Origin: Pseudomonadota bacterium
GTDB taxonomy: Bacteria; Desulfobacterota; Desulfovibrionia; Desulfovibrionales; Desulfovibrionaceae
Direction: 5' to 3'
Assembly (NCBI GenBank): GCA_023399375.1
Contig: JAEWPX010000029.1
Span: 1-5,627 of the forward strand
DNA: 5,627 nucleotides
Position numbers and translations under genes: made by a program. The first letter of the stretch is position 1. Every line of letters starts with the position of its first letter. This document shows positions 1 to 5,627 of the stretch, in pieces. The notes beneath the pieces were generated by a model. The model worked only from the letters and a program-made list of their open reading frames with translations. It did not search any database and was not told where the DNA came from.

Positions 1-3
1 GCC

Positions 4-378
4 ATGCAAAAAGACCTGCTCTACACCAACACCCACGAGTGGGTACGGGTCGAGGATGAAATAGCCGTGATCGGCATCACCGATTTCGCCCAGGAACAGC
101 TCGGCGACATCACCTACGTCGAACTGCCCGCGGTGGGCGACGTGCTCGAGGCCGGCCAGGAAATGGGTTCGGTGGAGTCCGTCAAGGCGGCCAGCGAACT
201 GTACTGTCCGGTCTCCGGCGAGGTCATCGAGGTCAACGAGGAACTCGAAGGGACTCCGGAAAAGGTCAACAGCGACCCCTTCGGCGAGGGCTGGATGCTG
301 CGCGTCAAGCTTTCGGCCGAACCCGTCGGGCTGCTTTCCCCCGAGGAGTACGAGGAAATCGCCAAGTCCGAACATTAA
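4..378 (+). CDS. gcvH: Glycine cleavage system H-protein (lipoyl carrier)
   Basis: Cytoplasmic lipoyl-carrier protein of the glycine cleavage system. Its lipoyl arm takes the aminomethyl group from glycine decarboxylase, presents it to the T-protein and is reoxidised by the L-protein. The 124-residue product is close to the usual length of about 125-130. It opens with the family-typical YTNTHEWV. The lipoylation site is Lys61 in GSVESVKAAS (codon at 184-186). The C-terminal half has the conserved NSDPFGEGW segment, and a single biotinyl/lipoyl-type domain fills the protein. The ATG at 4 is taken as the start because the protein begins at the normal place for the family. Only three bases precede it, so its ribosome site and any promoter are outside the window. 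It is the first visible gene of the operon, 13 bases before gcvPA. Identity is very secure. Confidence 0.97.
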   Translation: MQKDLLYTNTHEWVRVEDEIAVIGITDFAQEQLGDITYVELPAVGDVLEAGQEMGSVESVKAASELYCPVSGEVIEVNEELEGTPEKVNSDPFGEGWMLRVKLSAEPVGLLSPEEYEEIAKSEH

Positions 379-391
379 TCGGAGCCGCACA

Positions 392-1723
392 ATGCCGTAT
401 ATCCCCCATACTCCCGAGGAAGTCCGGGAGATGCTCGGCGTCATCGGCGCGAGGGACATCTCCGAACTGTTCGCCGAGATTCCCCCGGCCCTGCGCCCCA
501 AGAGCTTCGACTTGCCGCACGGCGAGACGGAAATGGCCGTGCGCGCCCGGATGGAGCTGCTGGCCGGAAAAAACCGCACGGACATGGCGAGCTTCCTCGG
601 CGGCGGCTTCTACGACCACTACGTGCCGGCCGCCGCGGACCTCCTGCTCTCGCGCGGCGAATTCTACACCGCCTACACGCCGTACCAGCCCGAAGCCTCC
701 CAGGGCACGTTGCAGGCCATCTTCGAATACCAGACGGCCATGTGCCGGCTTTTCGGCATGGAGTGCTCCAACGCCGGAGTCTACGACGGCGGCACGGCGC
801 TGTACGAGGCCCTGATGATGGCCGTGCGCCACACCCGGCGCAAAAAAGCCGTGGTCAGCGAGGCGGTGAACCCCATCTACCGCATCGTCCTGGCCACCTA
901 CACCAAGAACCTGCACCTCGAACTCGTCACCGTGCCCCACAGGCAGGGCCTCGACGACATGGCGGGGCTGGCCGCCGCCATCGATGACAAAACCGCCGCG
1001 GTGGTGGTGCAAAACCCCAATTTCTTCGGCGCGGTGGAGGATTTCACCGCACTTTTCGCCGCCGCTGCCGCCAAGGGCGCGGTGTCGCTCCTCTCGGGCT
1101 ACCCCGTGCTCCAGACCGTGCTCAAGACCCCCGGGGCCATGGGCGCGGACATCGTCACGGCCGAGGGACAGAGCCTCGGGCTGCCGCTTTCCTTCGGCGG
1201 GCCCTACCTCGGCATCATGACCTGCAAAAAGCCCCTCGTGCGCCAGATGCCCGGCCGCATCGCCGGCCGCACCGCCGACGCCGCCGGCCGCACCGGCTAC
1301 GTGCTCACCCTGCAGGCCCGCGAGCAGCACATCCGCCGCGAGAAGGCCACTTCCAACATCTGCTCCAACCAGGCGCTGTGCGCCCTGCGCGCACTGATCA
1401 ACCTCTGCCTCACCGGCGAGGAAGGCCTGACGCGCCAGGCATCTCTCTCGATCGAAAACGCCCACTACGCGGCGATGAAGCTCGCGTCCCTCCCCGGCGT
1501 GCGGCTCATTAACGACGAGCCCTTCGGCAACGAGTTCGTGGCCGTCTTTCCGGTCAGCGCCAAGCTCGTGGCGCGAAGCCTCATGGACCAGGGCATCATC
1601 CCGGGCTTTCCCCTCGGCCGCTACTACAAGGGCCTGGAAAACGCCCTGCTCATCTGTTGCACGGAAAAGCACCATCGCGACGACATCGACCGCCTGGCCA
1701 GGCGTGTGGGGAAAATCCTATGA
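392..1723 (+). CDS. gcvPA: Glycine dehydrogenase (decarboxylating) subunit 1 (P-protein, N-terminal half)
   Basis: Subunit 1 of the two-subunit glycine decarboxylase. With GcvPB it decarboxylates glycine on pyridoxal phosphate and passes the aminomethyl group to lipoyl-GcvH. The 443 residues match the usual length of split GcvPA proteins. Family landmarks are the N-terminal YIPHTPEEVREML, the YTPYQPEASQGTLQ segment, DGGTALYEA around residues 132-139, MPGRIAG from residue 286, and REQHIRREKATSNICSN at about 310-326. This half has the aminotransferase fold but no PLP lysine, as expected, because that residue sits in GcvPB. The start ATG at 392 has GGAG at 381-384 with 7-base spacing. The stop (TGA 1721-1723) overlaps the gcvPB start as ATGA, indicating translational coupling and probably equal synthesis of the two subunits. 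Identity is secure. Confidence 0.97.
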   Translation: MPYIPHTPEEVREMLGVIGARDISELFAEIPPALRPKSFDLPHGETEMAVRARMELLAGKNRTDMASFLGGGFYDHYVPAAADLLLSRGEFYTAYTPYQPEASQGTLQAIFEYQTAMCRLFGMECSNAGVYDGGTALYEALMMAVRHTRRKKAVVSEAVNPIYRIVLATYTKNLHLELVTVPHRQGLDDMAGLAAAIDDKTAAVVVQNPNFFGAVEDFTALFAAAAAKGAVSLLSGYPVLQTVLKTPGAMGADIVTAEGQSLGLPLSFGGPYLGIMTCKKPLVRQMPGRIAGRTADAAGRTGYVLTLQAREQHIRREKATSNICSNQALCALRALINLCLTGEEGLTRQASLSIENAHYAAMKLASLPGVRLINDEPFGNEFVAVFPVSAKLVARSLMDQGIIPGFPLGRYYKGLENALLICCTEKHHRDDIDRLARRVGKIL

Positions 1724-3168
1724 GCACCGTCTTTTCCAAATCCCGGCCCGGCCGGGAAGGCGTCTGGCCGGAAAAGCCCAAGACCGATCCCCTGGACTTT
1801 TTCCCGGCCAACCTCCTGCGCGAGGGGAGCACGGGCCTGCCGTCCTTGAGCGAACTGGACGTGGTGCGCCACTTCACGGAGCTTTCCCGAAAAAACTACG
1901 GCGTGGACGGCAACTTCTATCCCCTGGGGTCGTGCACCATGAAGTACAACCCCAAGTTCACCGAGGAAGTGGCCGCCCTGCCGGGGTTCGCGCGCCTGCA
2001 TCCGCTGATCCCGCAGCTGCCGGGCGGCGGCGACATGAGCGCCGGCGCGCTCGAGGTCATGTACGAGATGGAGCGGCTGCTGGCCGAAATCACGGGCATG
2101 GCCGCCTTCACCCTGCACCCCATGGCCGGGGCGCACGGCGAACTGACCGGCGCGCTCATGATCGCCGCCTACCACGCCGACAAGGGCAACAAGAAGACCA
2201 AGATCATCTGCCCGGATTCCGCCCACGGCACCAATCCGGCCTCGGCGCACATCGCCGGTTTCGACGTGGTCTCCATCGCCTCCAAGGACGGCATCATCGA
2301 CCCCGAGGCCCTGGCCGCGGCCATCGACGACGAGACCGCCGGCGTCATGATGACCGTGCCCAACACGCTCGGCCTGTTCGAGCGCCATCTGCCCGAAATC
2401 GTGGCCCTTTGCCGCAAGGTGGACGCGCTGCTCTACTACGACGGGGCCAACCTCAACGCCATCCTCGGCAAGCTGCGCGTGGGCGACGCGGGCTTCGACG
2501 TGGTGCACCTCAATCTCCACAAGACCTTCGCCACGCCCCACGGCGGCGGCGGCCCGGGCTCGGGGCCCGTGGGCGTCTCGGAAAAGCTCATCCCCTACCT
2601 GCCCGTCTCGCGGGTGCAAAAGGACGACGCCGGCCGCTATTCCCTGAGCTACGACCATCCGAAGTCCATCGGCTACGTGGCCCCCTTCTACGGCAACTTC
2701 GGCATCGTGCTGCGGGCCTACGCCTACATCCTGCGCCTGGGGCGCGAGGGGCTCGTGCGCGTGTCGGAATCGGCGGTGCTTGCCGCCAACTACATGCGCA
2801 AGCGCATCGCCACGGCCATCGAGGTGCCCTACGACCGCACCTGCATGCACGAGTTCGTGGCTTCTGCGGCCGCGCTCGCGGCGTCGAAAAACGTGCGCGC
2901 CCTGGACATCGCCAAGGCCCTGCTCGACCGCGGCTACCACGCGCCGACCATCTACTTCCCGCTCATCGTCAAGGAAGCGCTCATGATCGAGCCCACCGAG
3001 ACCGAGAGCAAGGACACCCTCGACGCCTTCGTGGCCGACCTGCTGGACATCCTGGCCCTGGCCGAAATCGACCCCGAGGCCGTGCGCGCCTGCCCGACCA
3101 CCCTGCCCGTGGGCCGGCTGGACGAGACGCGCGCCGCGCGCTCCATGGAGATCACGGATGACCTCTAG
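1720..3168 (+). CDS. gcvPB: Glycine dehydrogenase (decarboxylating) subunit 2 (P-protein, C-terminal, PLP-binding half)
   Basis: PLP-carrying subunit of glycine decarboxylase; pairs with GcvPA. With the ATG at 1720 it is 482 residues, normal for the family. Visible landmarks are GSCTMKYNPK at about 70-79, SAHGTNPASA around 167-176, and YYDGANLNAI with Asp241, the likely partner of the pyridine nitrogen. Next comes NLHKTF with Lys268 (codon 2521-2523) as the Schiff-base lysine, followed by a Gly-rich loop (275-282). The C-terminal MIEPTETESKDTLD and RLDETRAAR segments are also typical. I chose 1720 over an upstream in-frame ATG at 1657: the longer form would add 21 unconserved residues buried in gcvPA, whereas 1720 gives the ATGA junction and has GGGG at 1708-1711 eight bases upstream. 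The last 11 bases overlap lpd. Identity is secure; the start is very likely. Confidence 0.96.
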   Translation: MSTVFSKSRPGREGVWPEKPKTDPLDFFPANLLREGSTGLPSLSELDVVRHFTELSRKNYGVDGNFYPLGSCTMKYNPKFTEEVAALPGFARLHPLIPQLPGGGDMSAGALEVMYEMERLLAEITGMAAFTLHPMAGAHGELTGALMIAAYHADKGNKKTKIICPDSAHGTNPASAHIAGFDVVSIASKDGIIDPEALAAAIDDETAGVMMTVPNTLGLFERHLPEIVALCRKVDALLYYDGANLNAILGKLRVGDAGFDVVHLNLHKTFATPHGGGGPGSGPVGVSEKLIPYLPVSRVQKDDAGRYSLSYDHPKSIGYVAPFYGNFGIVLRAYAYILRLGREGLVRVSESAVLAANYMRKRIATAIEVPYDRTCMHEFVASAAALAASKNVRALDIAKALLDRGYHAPTIYFPLIVKEALMIEPTETESKDTLDAFVADLLDILALAEIDPEAVRACPTTLPVGRLDETRAARSMEITDDL

Positions 3169-4531
3169 TCCGACAAAGCGTCTGGTCGTGGTCGGCGCCG
3201 GCCCGGGCGGCTACGACGCGGCCCTGGCCGGCGCGGCGGCGGGCCTTGCGGTCACGCTCGTCGAGCGCGGCAAGCTCGGCGGCACCTGCCTCAACTGGGG
3301 CTGCATCCCGACCAAGCACCTGCTCGCCGCGACCCTGGCCGTGGAGGCCCTGGAAGCGCAGGCCAAGCAGAAGCTGGCCTCGGGCACGGTCGGCGTGGAC
3401 CTCGCCGCCGTGCAGGCGAAGAAGAAAAAACTCCAGGCCGCGACCCACGCGGCCATGGCCAAGCGCCTGGAGACGGCCGGCATCCGTTTCGTCTCCGGCA
3501 ACCTCGCCGGCGTCGTCCCGGGCGTGGCCCATGTGGCGGCCGACGGCGCGACCGAGGACATCCCCTTCGACGCGCTGATCCTGGCCCTGGGCTCGCGCGC
3601 GGCCGCCTTTCCGGGCGTCAAACCCGACGGCAAGGCCGTGCTCGGCGTCGCGCCGGTGCTCGATTTCAGCGAAGCCCCGAAAAGCCTCCTCATCGTCGGG
3701 GCCGGGGCCATTGGCCTCGAAATCTCCGAAATCTACCGCCGCCTGGGCGCGAAGGTGACGCTGGTCGACGCCGCGCCGCGCCTGGCCCCGGCCGAGGATC
3801 CGGACGTGGCCAAGGTCGTCGCCCAGGTCATGCGCAAAAAGGGCATCGACGCCCGGGCCGGGGTCAAGGTGGAAAGCCTGGTCACGGACGAGGACGGCAT
3901 GGCCCGCATGACGCTGGCCGGCGGCGAGGTCATCGTCGCCGAAAAAGCCCTTGTCGCCATCGGCCGCTTTGCCGCGACCATGGTGCCGGGGCTGGCCGAA
4001 CTCGGCGCGAGCTTTGCCGACCCCGCGCCCAACCGGGCCTGGATCAGGACGGACGACACCCTGCAGACCGCACCGGGCGTCTATGCCGTGGGCGACTGCA
4101 ACGGCCGGGTGCTGCTCGCTCACGCCGCCTCGAGCCAGGGCGTCTATGCCGCGCGCCACGCCGCGGGCCTGGAAACGGGACCCTACGCTCCCGGGCCGAT
4201 CCCGGGCTGCTATTACGGCGTGCCGGAGATCATGCGCGTCGGGGCCATCGCTGCCCCGGGCGACGCGGTTTCCGAGGCGGCCTTCGTGGCCAACCCCATC
4301 GCCCAGGCGCACAGTGACACGGCCGGCTTCGCCCGCGTCGTCTGGCGCGAGGGCAAGGTGGCGGGAGTGACGGCCGTTGGGCACGGCGCATCGACCATGG
4401 GCACGCTGGCCACGGTCATCGTGTCCGAGGGTTGGACGCGCGAGCGCTGCGAGGCCCTCATCTTCCCTCACCCGGGCCTCGACGAGACCCTGCGCGCCGC
4501 GCTGTTGGCGGAAGTGAAACCGAAAGCGTAA
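3158..4531 (+). CDS. lpdA: Dihydrolipoamide dehydrogenase (glycine cleavage L-protein, E3)
   Basis: FAD flavoprotein that reoxidises the dihydrolipoyl arm of GcvH with NAD+. The 457 residues are near the usual 460-475. It begins with an FAD Rossmann motif (GAGPGG, residues 13-18). The redox disulfide GGTCLNWGCIPTK follows, with Cys44 and Cys49. A second, NAD-binding Rossmann motif (GAGAIG, 181-186) ends its second strand in Asp204, which favours NAD over NADP. The FAD motif YAVGDCNGRVLLAHAA comes next. The C-terminal dimer domain has PHPGLDE with His438 and Glu443 matching the catalytic His-Glu pair. The usual HxHPTxSE reads FPHPGLDE here, so the first His is Phe. The start ATG at 3158 overlaps gcvPB by 11 bases; GGAG at 3147-3150 lies seven bases upstream, inside gcvPB. 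Position in the operon makes it the dedicated L-protein, though it could also serve other 2-oxoacid complexes. Confidence 0.93.
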   Translation: MTSSPTKRLVVVGAGPGGYDAALAGAAAGLAVTLVERGKLGGTCLNWGCIPTKHLLAATLAVEALEAQAKQKLASGTVGVDLAAVQAKKKKLQAATHAAMAKRLETAGIRFVSGNLAGVVPGVAHVAADGATEDIPFDALILALGSRAAAFPGVKPDGKAVLGVAPVLDFSEAPKSLLIVGAGAIGLEISEIYRRLGAKVTLVDAAPRLAPAEDPDVAKVVAQVMRKKGIDARAGVKVESLVTDEDGMARMTLAGGEVIVAEKALVAIGRFAATMVPGLAELGASFADPAPNRAWIRTDDTLQTAPGVYAVGDCNGRVLLAHAASSQGVYAARHAAGLETGPYAPGPIPGCYYGVPEIMRVGAIAAPGDAVSEAAFVANPIAQAHSDTAGFARVVWREGKVAGVTAVGHGASTMGTLATVIVSEGWTRERCEALIFPHPGLDETLRAALLAEVKPKA

Positions 4532-4574
4532 AAAAGATGCGGGGGAAAACTTCTTGAAAGAAGTGTTCCCCCGC
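4530..4574 (-). terminator. Candidate intrinsic terminator hairpin, T-tract on the minus strand
   Basis: Bases 4539-4554 pair with 4559-4574 in 15 of 16 positions around a 4-base TGAA loop; the only mismatch is A4548 against G4565. The outer stem is GC-rich. On the plus strand the hairpin follows the lpd stop by 7 bases but has no T-run after it. On the minus strand it is followed by a 3-base spacer and then six T (complement of A4530-4535), a textbook intrinsic terminator for leftward transcription. No leftward gene is visible to the right. It may still attenuate or stabilise the 3' end of the gcv transcript. Confidence 0.6.
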
Positions 4575-4575
4575 G

Positions 4576-4602
4576 CCCCCTTTCAAGAACTTCTCAAGGG
4601 GG
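4576..4602 (+). promoter_or_regulatory. Second intergenic hairpin, right arm overlapping the downstream ribosome site
   Basis: CCCCCTT (4576-4582) pairs perfectly with AAGGGGG (4596-4602) over a 13-base loop. The right arm is also the only good Shine-Dalgarno candidate for the GTG at 4609, so folding would hide it. Bases 4580-4589 can instead pair with 4551-4560 for ten continuous pairs, which would open both this hairpin and the upper half of the preceding one. Pairings are read directly from the sequence; a regulatory role is inference. Confidence 0.4.
4596..4602 (+). promoter_or_regulatory. Probable ribosome binding site for the hydrolase-like gene
   Basis: AAGGGGG lies 6 bases before the GTG at 4609 and 15 bases before the in-frame ATG at 4618. 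The spacing favours the GTG start. The match to the anti-Shine-Dalgarno is good in G content but not canonical. Confidence 0.5.
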
Positions 4603-4608
4603 ATTGCC

Positions 4609-5505
4609 GTGCACCGGATGCATGACGTGATATATTCTCAGAATTCTTTCTTGCGGCAGGGGATCACCAGACGCTTTTTCCTGCGCGCCGGACTCGTCGG
4701 CGCGTGCGCCTGCATGCTGCCGTGGCCGGCTTTGGCGAAAAAAGCCGCCGCGCCGGCTCCTTCCGCCGCACCCGCTGCGGCCGCTACGCCGGCAGTCAAT
4801 TTCTACGTCGCCAACCACGACAAGCTCGTCGCCGACTTCAAGGGCGTGTGCGCCGGAGCCGAACACTGGCTCGCCGCCCGCACCGCCGAACCCACGGCCA
4901 AAGCCATCGCCGGCGACGCCCTGAGCCGCTACGAACGCATGCTGCCCGGCATGCCCGACATCGGCGGCGCGACCAACCGCAACCAACCCTTTCTCGTCAT
5001 GGCCGGCTGGCTCACCGCCCTCTATCAGGCCATGGGCGAAAAAGGCATGACCGCCAAGGATTCCGGGCGGTTGCTCTATGATCTCTACGCCGCGGACTGG
5101 GCCGCCGTGCCACCGCAAAAAGCCCAGGCCATGGGCGCGGCCCTTTTTTCCGTGGCCTACCTCCAGTCGTTCCAGGACTGGGCCGCCGAAAGCCAGAAGA
5201 AACAATATCCCGGAGACTGGGTCGGCAAGGTCCTCCCCGGTGACGGCAAGAGCTTCGACTTCGGCTACGACTACACGGAATGCGGCGTGGTCAAGTTCTT
5301 CAAGGCCCAAGGGGCCATGGCCGTCGCCCCCTACTACTGCCTCAACGACTTCCTGGCCTCCCGCGCCCAAGGCACGGGGCTCTCGCGCCAGCACACCCTC
5401 GCCCAGGGCGACGCGCTGTGCGATTTCCGCTACAAGCGCAACCGCCCCGTCACCCAGAACTGGGACACCGAGACGCCGAAATTCCCCGGCAACAAACCCG
5501 CGTAA
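4609..5505 (+). CDS. Tat-exported L-2-amino-thiazoline-4-carboxylic acid hydrolase-family protein
   Basis: Probable exported protein of 298 residues from GTG 4609. The N-terminus has a strong twin-arginine signal: TRRFFLR at 20-26, a hydrophobic stretch to about 43, and an ALA site (41-43) suggesting signal peptidase I cleavage. Cys33 preceded by VGA is a weaker lipobox alternative. An Ala/Pro-rich linker follows (about 46-62). The C-terminal part, with Cys225, YYCLNDF (Cys244, Asp247) and LAQGDALCDFRYKRN (Cys271), resembles the ATC hydrolase family. The characterised Pseudomonas member opens the thiazoline ring of L-ATC to N-carbamoyl-L-cysteine, but most family members have no known substrate and this one may act on something else. 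The start is uncertain: in-frame ATG 4618 or TTG 4651 would also keep the Tat motif. It follows the gcv operon by 77 bases on the same strand and has no evident link to glycine metabolism. The gene is real; the family call is moderate. Confidence 0.75.
   Translation: MHRMHDVIYSQNSFLRQGITRRFFLRAGLVGACACMLPWPALAKKAAAPAPSAAPAAAATPAVNFYVANHDKLVADFKGVCAGAEHWLAARTAEPTAKAIAGDALSRYERMLPGMPDIGGATNRNQPFLVMAGWLTALYQAMGEKGMTAKDSGRLLYDLYAADWAAVPPQKAQAMGAALFSVAYLQSFQDWAAESQKKQYPGDWVGKVLPGDGKSFDFGYDYTECGVVKFFKAQGAMAVAPYYCLNDFLASRAQGTGLSRQHTLAQGDALCDFRYKRNRPVTQNWDTETPKFPGNKPA

Positions 5506-5511
<6 letters not shown>
5496..5511 (+). other. Small perfect hairpin with the stop codon in a GNRA-type loop
   Basis: ACCCGC (5496-5501) pairs perfectly with GCGGGT (5506-5511) around the loop GTAA, which in RNA is a GNRA tetraloop. 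The TAA stop (5503-5505) of the hydrolase-like gene fills three of the four loop bases. No T-run follows, so it is not a standard intrinsic terminator. It may mark or protect the mRNA 3' end, or be chance. Confidence 0.4.

Positions 5512-5627
<116 letters not shown>

Noticed and set aside
305..1675. Long minus-strand open frame (456 codons) opposite gcvH/gcvPA
   Set aside because: It mirrors the codon pattern of the real genes in GC-rich DNA. The translation is a low-complexity mix of G, A, H, V and R with no recognisable domain.
1657..1719. Upstream ATG extending gcvPB by 21 residues
   Set aside because: The extension lies wholly inside gcvPA, is unconserved in style, and the ATGA junction with a GGGG site favours 1720.
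1624..2940. Long minus-strand open frame (438 codons) opposite gcvPB
   Set aside because: It has the same shadow composition (rich in G, H, V, A and R) and lies opposite a fully conserved enzyme gene.
1704..3161. Plus-strand 485-codon frame overlapping gcvPB in another frame
   Set aside because: The translation is dominated by R, G, H, P and A with no motifs, whereas gcvPB in the other frame is plainly the conserved gene.
3152..4471. Long minus-strand open frame (439 codons) opposite lpd
   Set aside because: It is a shadow of the dehydrogenase gene. Three such frames in a row reflect G/C at third codon positions, not antisense genes.
4532..4608. tRNA, small RNA gene or CRISPR repeat in the intergenic region
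   Set aside because: The region is 77 bases with two simple hairpins. There is no cloverleaf and no repeated spacer array.
4554..4608. Sigma-70 promoter using TTGAAA at 4554-4559 as the -35 box
   Set aside because: No AT-rich -10 box lies 16-18 bases downstream (that stretch is C-rich), and the hexamer is part of the hairpin loop and stem.

Overview
The window carries most of a glycine cleavage system operon from a GC-rich bacterium, followed by one unrelated exported-protein gene and a low-quality sequence end. The P-protein is split (gcvPA/gcvPB), codons strongly prefer G or C at the third position, and the intergenic hairpin has a style I associate with sulfate reducers. Together these suggest Desulfovibrionaceae (Desulfovibrio/Solidesulfovibrio type). 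That placement is an inference from gene style and was not tested by any search.

Bases 4-4531 hold four tightly packed plus-strand genes: gcvH (lipoyl carrier H-protein), gcvPA and gcvPB (the two halves of the PLP-dependent glycine decarboxylase) and a dihydrolipoamide dehydrogenase (L-protein). The gcvH-gcvPA gap is 13 bases. gcvPA and gcvPB overlap by 4 bases (ATGA), and gcvPB and lpd overlap by 11 bases, so the genes are very probably one transcript with translational coupling. Together they encode P, H and L. The T-protein (gcvT) is not in the window; sequence before base 4 is cut off, so it may lie just upstream. The system interconverts glycine with CO2, ammonia and methylene-tetrahydrofolate. 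In some Desulfovibrio this module is reported to run backwards as part of the reductive glycine pathway.

Bases 4532-4608 form a short intergenic region packed with secondary structure. It has a 16-bp hairpin with one mismatch, whose T-tract lies on the minus-strand side, and a second hairpin whose right arm is the probable Shine-Dalgarno sequence of the next gene.

Bases 4609-5505 encode a Tat-exported protein whose C-terminal half resembles the L-2-amino-thiazoline-4-carboxylic acid hydrolase family. Its true start is uncertain. Its stop codon sits in the loop of a small perfect hairpin.

Bases 5506-5627 hold no gene. A purine-rich stretch leads into a run of 75 G, which is almost certainly a sequencing or assembly artefact at a contig end. 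I found no convincing new biological system. The items most worth a second look are the intergenic double hairpin, the exported hydrolase-like protein and the modified C-terminal motif of the dehydrogenase.
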